7,088 bases of DNA. It comes from an uncultured Ruminococcus sp. Lineage in GTDB: Bacteria > Bacillota > Clostridia > Oscillospirales > Ruminococcaceae. Each line of letters begins with the position of its first letter. Position 1 is the stretch's first letter. Shown here piece after piece: positions 1 through 4,876 of this stretch. The stretch covers positions 1-7,088 of the forward strand of contig CAMJES010000111.1 in NCBI GenBank assembly GCA_946404705.1, given 5' to 3'. A program made the position numbers and the translations under genes. A model generated the notes under the pieces. That model worked only from the letters and a program-made list of their open reading frames with translations. It was not told the origin of the DNA and did no database searches.

Positions 1-46
1 ATATCATAGCCGGTGACTGGAGTTCAGACGTGTGCTCTTCCGATCT
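1..46. other. Illumina adapter (index-side, read 2 primer) left on the contig
   Basis: Bases 13-46 match, base for base, the index-side TruSeq adapter that opens GTGACTGGAGTTCAG and closes GCTCTTCCGATCT. Bases 1-12 fit the sample index and the last bases of the P7 arm: reverse complemented, 3-12 or 5-12 would be a 10- or 8-nt index. As an 8-nt index it reads CGGCTATG, which I remember as a TruSeq HT index, but the next four bases then carry one mismatch to the P7 arm. This is library DNA, not genome. Any reading frame starting here, such as one from base 30, is an artefact. Confidence 0.97.
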
Positions 47-439
47 TACTCTCGGGTCGTCAAGCTTGCAGGCTGTCTGCGGAAGATACTGCTTTGAAAC
101 CGCAACAACACGCTCGTCAATTTCAACCATATCTATATGTTCAACGCTGTCATATCGGGTAAGCTCGCGCACGGTTCCGCCGTCGCCTGCGCCGATAACA
201 AGGACGTTCTTTATATCGGGGTTCGCCGCCATGGGAACGTGAGTGATCATTTCGTGATAGATGAACTCGTCCTTTTCGGTGAGCATCATTATCCCGTCAA
301 GCGTCAGGAACCTGCCGAATTCGGGACTTTCAAAAACGTCGATACGCTGAAACTCGCTCTGCTCGCTGCAAAGCTGCTTGTCTATCCTTACAGACATCTT
401 AACGTCTTTCGTATGCATTTCGCTGTACCACAATTCCAT
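47..439 (-). CDS. speE: Spermidine synthase SpeE, N-terminal 131 residues (gene runs off the contig)
   Basis: Aminopropyltransferase that moves the aminopropyl group of decarboxylated S-adenosylmethionine to putrescine, giving spermidine and methylthioadenosine; cytosolic. The frame opens MELWYSEMHT, as many Clostridia and Bacillus SpeE do. It shows the N-terminal beta domain with SEFQRIDVFES and EFGRFLTLDG (about 27-49), the substrate-site segment EKDEFIYHEMITHVP (55-69), the Rossmann nucleotide loop GAGDGG (83-88) and the acidic VEIDE (105-109) expected to hold the AdoMet-type ribose. Family members are about 275-285 residues, so roughly half is missing; the break is the adapter junction, not a mutation. 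The ATG at 439 is chosen because AAAGGA lies 9 nt upstream; an in-frame ATG at 448 abuts that same AGGA and is too close. It lies 183 nt downstream of speA on the same strand with repeat element C between them. No convincing separate promoter was seen, so co-transcription with speA is likely. Confidence 0.96.
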
Positions 440-476
440 TATTTTCATTCCTTTCCGTCTATTTGATATCCGATAA

Positions 477-503
477 CGGGCGGATATAGAATCCGCCACT
501 ACG
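477..503 (-). repeat. 27-nt hairpin repeat, copy C
   Basis: On the minus strand this reads CGTAGTGGCGG, then ATTCTAT, then ATCCGCCCG. It differs at two of 27 positions from the copy at 2881-2907. GGCGGAT pairs with ATCCGCC around a 5-nt loop (7 bp); the next pair is spoiled by the G-to-T change. No U-run follows on the minus strand, so it is not an ordinary intrinsic terminator for the spe transcript. Confidence 0.8.
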
Positions 504-519
504 TTTTTGGGTAGCAATT

Positions 520-544
520 CGGAACGGGAAACCCGTCCCCTACA
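520..544 (-). repeat. Second hairpin module (TGTAGGGGACGGG type) in element C
   Basis: Minus strand: TGTAGGGGACGGG, TTT, CCCGTTCCG. As minus-strand RNA GGGACGGG pairs with CCCGUUCC (8 bp with one G-U wobble) around a UUU loop. On the plus strand the same position is an A-C mismatch, so the minus-strand RNA folds better. It shares the leading GTAGGGG with the 27-nt module but has a different stem. It is found only in element C in this window. Confidence 0.7.
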
Positions 545-622
545 TAATAATTCCGTTTTATGTGACAAATTTACAAATCAAAATAATTCCGAATTCCGAA
601 TTCCGAATTCCTAATTCCGAAT

Positions 623-2074
623 TCATTTCATTACCTTTATCCTCTCCATATTCATATCCTCCGTACCCGTCATCGAGCAGCCGCGTTCCTTGGAATAACG
701 GATATAAGCAAGGATATCCTTTGTGATAAGCTCACCGGGGGCAACAATGGGTATTCCCGGCGGATAGCACATTACAAACTCGCCGCTGACCCTGCCTGCG
801 CTCTCCTCTATCGGGAGGGAAACCTGCTCGCCGTAGAAAGCCTCCTGCGGCGTTAAAACTACCTGCGGATTTATGTATTCGTGGTCGAGCATACCCGACT
901 TGTCCTTGGAGAAACGGCGTTTTATCTCGGCAAGTGCGGCAACAAGGCGTTCGATATCCTTCCACATATCGCCTGCGGAAATATAAGCAAGTATATTGCC
1001 GATATCGCCGAATTCTATCTGTATATCATAGATATCACGGAGCTTGTCGTAAACTTCAATTCCTGCAAGACCGATATCACGGGTATGAACGGAAAGCTTT
1101 GTCATATCAAAATCGTAGATATCATCGCCATTGATAAGCGCATCGGAAAAGGCGCAGTAGCCGCCTATCTTACCTATCTCCTGACGGGCGTAGTTTGCGG
1201 TTTCGACTACCTTTTTTACGATGTTTTTTCCGTCAAGCGCAAGGTTTCTTCGTGAGATATCGAGCGAGGACAAGAGCAGATAGGAGGCGCTTGTCGTCTG
1301 GGTTATGTTTATAACAGCACGAACATGACCCTCCGTGACCTTTGCGTTCTCACCGACTAAAAGGAAGCTGCTCTGCGTGAGCGAGCCGCCCGACTTATGC
1401 ATTGAAACTGCGGCAAGGTCTGCTCCTGCCGCCATTGCGGAAAGCGGCATACCCTCACCGAAATAGAAATGTGTGCCGTGCGCTTCGTCTACAAGGACAG
1501 CCATTCCGTGTGCGTGGGCAATCCGAACGATACTGCGCAGATTTGAGCATATACCGTAATATGTAGGATTGTTGACAAGGACGGCTTTAGCGTCGGGATT
1601 TGCCTTTATTGCGGCTTCAACGTCACGAACGCTCATTCCGAGGGGAATACCGAGCCGCTCATTAACACCGGGATTGACATAAACGGGAACTGCACCGCTT
1701 AAAATAAGGGCATTTATCGCGCTGCGGTGAACGTTTCGCGGCATGATTATCTTATCCCCTGCCTTGCAGACGGAGAGAACCATTGTCTGCACCGCGGAGG
1801 TCGTTCCGCCGACCATAAAGAAGCAATGCCTTGCTCCGAACGCTTCGGCAGCAAGCGTTTCAGCGTCCTTTATGACGGAAACGGGGTGGATAAGGTTATC
1901 GAGCGGCTTCATGGAATTGACATCGACCTCCATGCAGGTCTTGCCGAGGAATTCCGTGAGGGCAGGATTGCCCTTGCCGTGCTTATGACCGGGAACATCA
2001 AAGGGAACGACCCTTGCTTCGCGGTATTTCAAAAGCGCTTCGTATATTGGAGCGTTATGCTGATCCATTTTCAT
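623..2074 (-). CDS. speA: Arginine/lysine/ornithine decarboxylase family, most like Bacillus-type arginine decarboxylase SpeA
   Basis: PLP-dependent, fold-type I basic amino acid decarboxylase. The closest remembered relative is Bacillus SpeA, which turns arginine into agmatine, the first step towards putrescine; it is cytosolic. Numbered from the ATG at 2074 (483 aa, normal for the short form of about 490 aa), the protein shows PGHKHGKG (28-35), the cofactor-pocket segment MVGGTTSAVQ (87-96), VDEAHGTHF (195-203, with the PLP-contacting Asp and His), SMHKSGGSLTQSS (224-236, with the Schiff-base lysine at K227), and the C-terminal CYPPGIPIVAPGE (436-448). The frame is open up to a GTG at 2080, but that start would sit on its own Shine-Dalgarno. 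AGAAG lies 5 nt before the ATG at 2074; the ATG at 2068 is also possible. The start overlaps the end of the upstream membrane-protein gene by 20 nt, which implies one transcript and probably coupled translation. The stop codon TGA is split by the junction with repeat element C. Substrate among arginine, lysine and ornithine cannot be fixed from sequence alone; the speD/speE context favours arginine or ornithine. Confidence 0.93.
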   Translation of the reverse strand: MKMDQHNAPIYEALLKYREARVVPFDVPGHKHGKGNPALTEFLGKTCMEVDVNSMKPLDNLIHPVSVIKDAETLAAEAFGARHCFFMVGGTTSAVQTMVLSVCKAGDKIIMPRNVHRSAINALILSGAVPVYVNPGVNERLGIPLGMSVRDVEAAIKANPDAKAVLVNNPTYYGICSNLRSIVRIAHAHGMAVLVDEAHGTHFYFGEGMPLSAMAAGADLAAVSMHKSGGSLTQSSFLLVGENAKVTEGHVRAVINITQTTSASYLLLSSLDISRRNLALDGKNIVKKVVETANYARQEIGKIGGYCAFSDALINGDDIYDFDMTKLSVHTRDIGLAGIEVYDKLRDIYDIQIEFGDIGNILAYISAGDMWKDIERLVAALAEIKRRFSKDKSGMLDHEYINPQVVLTPQEAFYGEQVSLPIEESAGRVSGEFVMCYPPGIPIVAPGELITKDILAYIRYSKERGCSMTGTEDMNMERIKVMK

Positions 2075-2735
2075 CAACACTTCTTTCTGCTTTTTTGCAT
2101 TTGCGGCAGTACACCACCGCCGAGATTATCCAAACTATAATATTTATCACGGGAACTGCGGCAAAAAGGAACATACACATTAGCGCTTCGCCAAGTCCTG
2201 CGAACATCATTCCCGACGGAGTAAAGAAAAACTCATACCATATAAAATAGAGTATCGGTATCCAGCCGCTTATAACGCTGAAAATAACGGTTTTCTTATA
2301 TCGGTCGAGATATTCCGTTTTATATCCCTTGAACGCCGAGCGGCAGAAGATTATAAGCAGAGCGCCGGGCAGTCCGAAAACTATTATAAAAAAAGAGTTG
2401 TCCTCGGGATAGGCGTTGCGTTCGGGTTCTCTTCTGTCGTATGTAATTTCGACTGTATCACCTATCGCATATTCATCTATATATCCAAAAATATCGTCTG
2501 TATATTGCTCGCCCTGTTTTGTTATATATTCCACATCATAGGCACGGAAATTCTGCTCGTTGTCGTTTTCGTCATAATAAAAGCAATGCTCCTCGACCCT
2601 TATATCATACACCGTACCGGTTGTTTTTTCGATAAAAAAGTTTTCATAGAGCTGATGAATAAGAAAGCCTGCGGCTATGACTGCGAGGGTAAGACCGATA
2701 TTGAGGAATATTCGCTTGACGTTGATATGTTTCAT
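2055..2735 (-). CDS. DUF3592-like membrane protein, 226 aa, between speD and speA
   Basis: No enzymatic function recognised. There is a hydrophobic segment at about 8-29, then a soluble beta-rich domain (about 38-105), then three more hydrophobic segments (about 114-130, 149-170 and 186-209) and a short basic tail. The soluble domain reads TTGTVYDIRVEE, then VEYITKQGEQYTDDIF, then YAIGDTVEITYDRREPER. This is the typical pattern of DUF3592 proteins: a TGTV opening, a VxY strand, and GDTVxIxYDxxxP. I assign the family from memory of that pattern. The start is the ATG at 2735, with GGGG 7 nt upstream and the U-tract of a terminator hairpin directly before that. Its 3' end overlaps the speA start by 20 nt, so it is very likely co-expressed with the decarboxylase. 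A link to polyamines (for example, membrane response or transport) is only inferred from position; chance inclusion in the operon is possible. Confidence 0.8.
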   Translation of the reverse strand: MKHINVKRIFLNIGLTLAVIAAGFLIHQLYENFFIEKTTGTVYDIRVEEHCFYYDENDNEQNFRAYDVEYITKQGEQYTDDIFGYIDEYAIGDTVEITYDRREPERNAYPEDNSFFIIVFGLPGALLIIFCRSAFKGYKTEYLDRYKKTVIFSVISGWIPILYFIWYEFFFTPSGMMFAGLGEALMCMFLFAAVPVINIIVWIISAVVYCRKCKKAERSVDENGSA

Positions 2736-2746
2736 ATTTTAACCCC

Positions 2747-2785
2747 AAAAAGTAAAGGCGGAAGCGGCTCATTACCACTTCCGCC
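2747..2785 (-). terminator. Intrinsic terminator (or attenuator) between speD and the DUF3592 gene
   Basis: As minus-strand RNA, GGCGGAAGUGG (from 2785) pairs with CCGCUUCCGCC around the loop UAAUGAG: 11 bp with a single U-G wobble, followed at once by UUUACUUUUU. On the plus strand the wobble becomes a C-A mismatch and no U-run follows, so the signal belongs to minus-strand transcription. The U-tract touches the GGGG ribosome binding site of the next gene. Transcripts from the speD promoter would mostly stop here, unless read-through is regulated or a second promoter lies in 2786-3011. Confidence 0.72.
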
Positions 2786-2810
2786 GCATATTACAGGCAA
2801 CCGTTTTATT

Positions 2811-3008
2811 AATTCGGAATTCGGAATGCGGAATTCGGAATTATTTATGTTCTTCAAAATTACATAGAAAGCCCAAATTCCGTAGGGGCGGATTCCATAT
2901 CCGCCCGCCGATTCGGTAATTTGAATATGCAAAATGCGTTAAATTTATTTCAAAGTGAAGTTCGACCCAAAATATTAATTCCAAATTCCGAATTCAAAAT
3001 TCCGAATT
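2811..3008 (+). repeat. Repeat element A: complete 198-bp MITE-like element downstream of speD
   Basis: Left terminus: AATTCGG, AATTCGG, AATGCGG, AATTCGG (2811-2838), then AATTATTTAT. Right terminus, read inward on the minus strand from 3008: AATTCGG, AATTTTG, AATTCGG, AATTTGG, then AATTAATATT. These are inverted repeats of four heptads each. TATT flanks both sides (2807-2810 and 3009-3012), consistent with a 4-bp target duplication, though AT-rich matches are easy to get by chance. Inside is the 27-nt hairpin (2881-2907). There is no reading frame of note and no transposase, so it would be non-autonomous. The right-hand flank overlaps the first base of the speD stop codon on the plus strand. 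Confidence 0.72.
2881..2907 (+). repeat. 27-nt hairpin repeat, copy A
   Basis: It reads CGTAGGGGCGG, ATTCCAT, ATCCGCCCG. GGGCGGAT pairs perfectly with ATCCGCCC (8 bp) around TCCAT. It differs by one base from the copy at 6401-6427 and by two from 477-503. There is no U-run on either side, so it is not a standard terminator. Confidence 0.85.
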
Positions 3009-3011
3009 TAT

Positions 3012-3821
3012 TTAAAACACGTTTTGTCCGCTGAAAATCTCTATCATTTCACGGCGAAGAGCATCGTTTATCTCCAGTCTGCGCTTGGGCGCAAGCTCGT
3101 AGGTATCGGTATTGAAAAGATAATTCTGCAAGAATATCTCCTTTATCATCATCTTTGTATGGAAGATATTCGACTGGTATACGTTGACGTCAACTGCGTC
3201 ATACTTTTCGAGCGTTTCTTTTGCGATATAGTCTTGAATAGAGGTGATATTATGGTCGATGAAGAGCTTTTTGCCCTGCTCGTCACGGGTAAAGCCTCTG
3301 ACCTTATAATCTATGGTGATGATATCGGAGTCAAAGCTTCCGATAAGGTAGTTGAGCGATTTAAGCGGAGTTATCTTTCCGCAGGTGGAAACGTCGATAT
3401 CCACTCTGAACGTTGTTATGGCGTTATCGGGGTGGAATTCGGGATAGGTATGCACGGTAAGGTGGCTTTTGTCAAGATGACCTGCTATGCTTTCCTTTTC
3501 TATCGTTGCGGACATTGTATTTCCGAGGTTGCAGGATTCGTCAATGCCTGCGCTGACGCGGTGTTCATCCGATATAAGGAGAGTTGCCGAAGCTCCCTGC
3601 GGTTCATAGTCCTGCTTTGAGATATTCAGCACCGTTGCGCCGATCATCTCCGTAACATCGCAGAGAATGCTTGTAAGTCGCTCGGAATTATACTGCTCGT
3701 TTATATAATTGATATAGTCCTTCTGCTCCCTCGGACTTTTTGCATAGCAAATATCGTAAATATTGAAGCTTAAAGTTTTAGTAAGATTATTAAATCCATA
3801 AAGCTTGAGCTTATTCTCCAA
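3012..3821 (-). CDS. speD: S-adenosylmethionine decarboxylase proenzyme SpeD (E. coli type)
   Basis: Decarboxylates AdoMet to give the aminopropyl donor for spermidine synthase; cytosolic, pyruvoyl-dependent. The 269-aa product matches the E. coli SpeD class (264 aa) along its length: KLKLYGFNNLTKTLSF (4-19), YDICYAK, QDYEPQGAS, AGHLDKSHLTVHTYPE (113-128), STCG (145-148), YLIGSFDSDI, TIDYKVRGFTRD and VNVYQSNIFHTKMM (212-225). Self-cleavage is expected between K118 and S119, with S119 becoming the pyruvoyl group; the conserved catalytic Cys is C147. Start choice: the frame stays open to a GTG at 3878, but that codon lies in the spacer of the promoter at 3860-3888 and cannot be in the mRNA. TTG at 3821 gives the N-terminus MENKLKLYG, aligned with E. 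coli MKKLKLHG, with AGGA 5 nt upstream. GTG at 3833 has its AGGA only 2-3 nt away. The gene has its own promoter and a terminator 3' of it. Repeat element A begins 3 bp past the stop. Confidence 0.95.
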   Translation of the reverse strand: MENKLKLYGFNNLTKTLSFNIYDICYAKSPREQKDYINYINEQYNSERLTSILCDVTEMIGATVLNISKQDYEPQGASATLLISDEHRVSAGIDESCNLGNTMSATIEKESIAGHLDKSHLTVHTYPEFHPDNAITTFRVDIDVSTCGKITPLKSLNYLIGSFDSDIITIDYKVRGFTRDEQGKKLFIDHNITSIQDYIAKETLEKYDAVDVNVYQSNIFHTKMMIKEIFLQNYLFNTDTYELAPKRRLEINDALRREMIEIFSGQNVF

Positions 3822-3859
3822 CCCTATCCTCACGTTCCTTTCAGAATAATTCACATTAA

Positions 3860-3888
3860 ATAATACGACAAAACCCACGGAATGTCAA
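3860..3888 (-). promoter_or_regulatory. Sigma-A-type promoter for speD
   Basis: Minus strand: -35 TTGACA (3888-3883, perfect consensus), 17-bp spacer, -10 TATTAT (3865-3860, 5 of 6). The expected transcription start is near 3853, giving a leader of about 30 nt to the TTG start at 3821. This position decides the speD start codon, because all upstream in-frame starts at or beyond 3860 are excluded. Confidence 0.85.
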
Positions 3889-3935
3889 TAGATTTTAGCA
3901 AATTTCTTTGAAAACTTTCCGCAAATATTTCTATT

Positions 3936-3965
3936 CTCCCAAATGCTCCCAATTGCTCCCGAATG
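3936..3965 (-). repeat. Three tandem 10-bp repeats upstream of the speD promoter
   Basis: Plus strand units CTCCCAAATG, CTCCCAATTG and CTCCCGAATG, followed by a partial CTCGCG; on the minus strand the unit is CAWTYGGGAG. They lie roughly 83-112 bp upstream of the predicted speD start of transcription, between it and the lytTR terminator. A period of one helical turn puts all units on one DNA face, which would suit an activator or repressor array, but a decayed micro-satellite is equally possible. Confidence 0.5.
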
Positions 3966-4002
3966 CTCGCGTTTTCTCACGCGGTAAATTTTGTACTGAA
4001 CT

Positions 4003-4038
4003 AAAAAACTCCGCTTTCGAATAGGGAAAACGGAGTTT
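4003..4038 (-). terminator. Intrinsic terminator of the LytTR regulator gene
   Basis: As minus-strand RNA, AAACUCCGUUUUC pairs with GAAAGCGGAGUUU (13 bp with one U-G wobble, loop CCUAUUC), followed by three more U to make UUUUUU. It starts 9 nt after the stop codon of the regulator. The wobble turns into a C-A mismatch on the plus strand, so the minus direction is the functional one. It isolates this gene from speD downstream. Confidence 0.88.
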
Positions 4039-4046
4039 ATGTAGCT

Positions 4047-4745
4047 TTAAGTTTCTTTTATGCTGTCGAGCAGAGCGGTGAGTTCGGGTATCTTGGGTTT
4101 GTCAAGCTTGAGCTTTCTGCCGTCCGTGAGGATAACGGAAGCGCCCTCGATGCGTTCAACAAAAGCGGAATTCACGCTTATATTCTTATGACAGAGGAAA
4201 AATCTGTCGCCAAGCCCCTCGGTAAACTCCGCAAAGGTCTGTGCAACGGGATAGCTTTTTCCCGTAGCGTGGACGATACAGCCGCGGAATTTCCCCTCGA
4301 CATATACTATCTCGGAGGAGAATATTGTTATCGAGGTTTCGCCCGAAACGAAGCTTACGAGTTTATTCGTTTTAAGCTGGAAAATGAAGTCGTCAAGTGC
4401 TTTGTTAAGCACACCCGGCTCAACGGGCTTCGGTATAAAGCGGAAGGCGTTGACCTCAAACGCGTCATAGACGATCTCGCTGTAACCCGTGACGTAGATT
4501 ATCGGGCAGCGGACGCCCTTTGCACGGAGTTTTTTGGCGACCTCGATTCCGTTGAGGATACCCATGCTGTAATCAAGGAAAATAAGGTCATATTTTATCT
4601 CGGAAATAAGAAGTTCCAATCCGTTTGAAAAGGTTCTGACAGACATATCTATCTCGTTGACGCGTGAATAATTGATAAGTTCAAGTTCAAGCGTTTTGCG
4701 GAAAGCAGCGTCATCATCGCATACTGCAATATTGATTTTTTCCAT
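4047..4745 (-). CDS. LytTR-family DNA-binding response regulator (AgrA/LytR type), no adjacent kinase
   Basis: Phosphorylation-controlled transcription factor. Receiver domain at 1-125: acidic pocket CDDD (9-12), phospho-acceptor D58 in IFLDYS, T86 in VTGYSE, K106 in FIPKPVEP. LytTR DNA-binding domain at about 127-230: IVYVEGKFRGCIVHATGKSYPV, then HKNISVNSAFVERIEGASVILTDGRKLKL. The length of 232 aa is normal for the family. The start is the ATG at 4745, preceded by an AAGGTGG-type ribosome binding site; the frame continues upstream to 4808 but without a ribosome binding site there, and the -10 box at 4792 lies inside that extension. There is no histidine kinase on either side: upstream is the CorC-like gene and downstream a terminator. 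The kinase partner, signal and targets are unknown. The usual LytTR kinase partners are membrane sensors of the HATPase_c_5/AgrC type. Confidence 0.93.
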   Translation of the reverse strand: MEKINIAVCDDDAAFRKTLELELINYSRVNEIDMSVRTFSNGLELLISEIKYDLIFLDYSMGILNGIEVAKKLRAKGVRCPIIYVTGYSEIVYDAFEVNAFRFIPKPVEPGVLNKALDDFIFQLKTNKLVSFVSGETSITIFSSEIVYVEGKFRGCIVHATGKSYPVAQTFAEFTEGLGDRFFLCHKNISVNSAFVERIEGASVILTDGRKLKLDKPKIPELTALLDSIKET

Positions 4746-4791
4746 ACAGACACCACCTTTTTTACATTTTTCTTCCATTTTGCTTATTTTA

Positions 4792-4800
4792 AGTATATCA
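4792..4800 (-). promoter_or_regulatory. Candidate extended -10 promoter of the LytTR regulator gene
   Basis: Minus strand TGATATACT: the TGn extension plus TATACT (5 of 6 to TATAAT). No good -35 hexamer is present at 16-18 bp, as is common for extended -10 promoters. Transcription would start near 4785, about 40 nt before the ATG. Confidence 0.45.
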
Positions 4801-4850
4801 CGATACAAAAAGCTATTATTGTATTTTTTTTGAATATTCTATAAACCTCG

Positions 4851-4864
4851 CGAAAACGTTTTCG
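4851..4864. promoter_or_regulatory. Perfect 14-bp palindrome, LacI/CcpA-operator-like
   Basis: CGAAAACGTTTTCG, a perfect dyad centred on CG, lies in the 131-bp gap between the CorC-like gene and the regulator gene, about 55-70 bp upstream of the regulator's -10 box. The layout resembles LacI-family operators; the cre core is close, but with C/G instead of T/A at the outer positions. It has no loop and no following U-run on the minus strand, so a terminator is unlikely. Which protein binds is unknown. Confidence 0.45.
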
Positions 4865-4876
4865 AAAAATTATTGT

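Larger units (their letters stand above)
477..623 (-). repeat. Repeat element C: one-ended copy of the MITE-like family, between speA and speE
   Basis: Read on the minus strand, the element starts with five 7-bp units (AATTCGG, with one AATTAGG) at 623-589, then AATTATTTT, about 40 nt of AT-rich spacer, and two hairpins in tandem (521-539 and 477-503). The order of heptads, AATTATTT, spacer, then GTAGGGG hairpin matches elements A and B. Unlike them it has no second heptad terminus: after the last hairpin the sequence runs into the speE ribosome binding site. It is therefore a truncated or rearranged copy. Its first base is the last base of the speA stop codon. Confidence 0.75.

Noticed and set aside
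30..466. Plus-strand open frames at the left end (30-242 and 137-466)
   Set aside because: The first begins in adapter sequence and both are antisense to the clear SpeE reading frame; their translations look like no known family.
477..539. Hairpins between speA and speE as a Rho-independent terminator
   Set aside because: No U-run follows either hairpin in the direction of spe transcription.
540..570. Possible separate promoter for speE (TTGTCA, then TATGTA)
   Set aside because: The -10 is poor (3 of 6) and the spacer is 16; read-through from speA is the simpler view.
881..1255. Plus-strand frames antisense to speA (also 934-1134, 1727-2140, 1743-1988)
   Set aside because: They are opposite-strand shadows of a well-conserved decarboxylase, with no ribosome binding site or recognisable domain.
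2811..2838. Heptad runs as a CRISPR array or simple microsatellite
   Set aside because: There are no spacers, so not CRISPR; the constant number of units, the fixed AATTATTT edge and the inverted partner at the far end argue against a plain microsatellite.
2732..2932. Minus-strand 66-aa frame upstream of the DUF3592 gene
   Set aside because: It is built from element A and terminator sequence (peptide runs such as NNSEFRIPNSEL come from the heptads); not a gene.
2924..2953. Possible minus-strand promoter inside element A (TTGAAA, 18 bp, CATATT)
   Set aside because: The -10 matches only 4 of 6 in AT-rich DNA with an off-optimal spacer. It would solve how DUF3592-speA-speE are expressed, but reaches the gene only through the terminator at 2747-2785.
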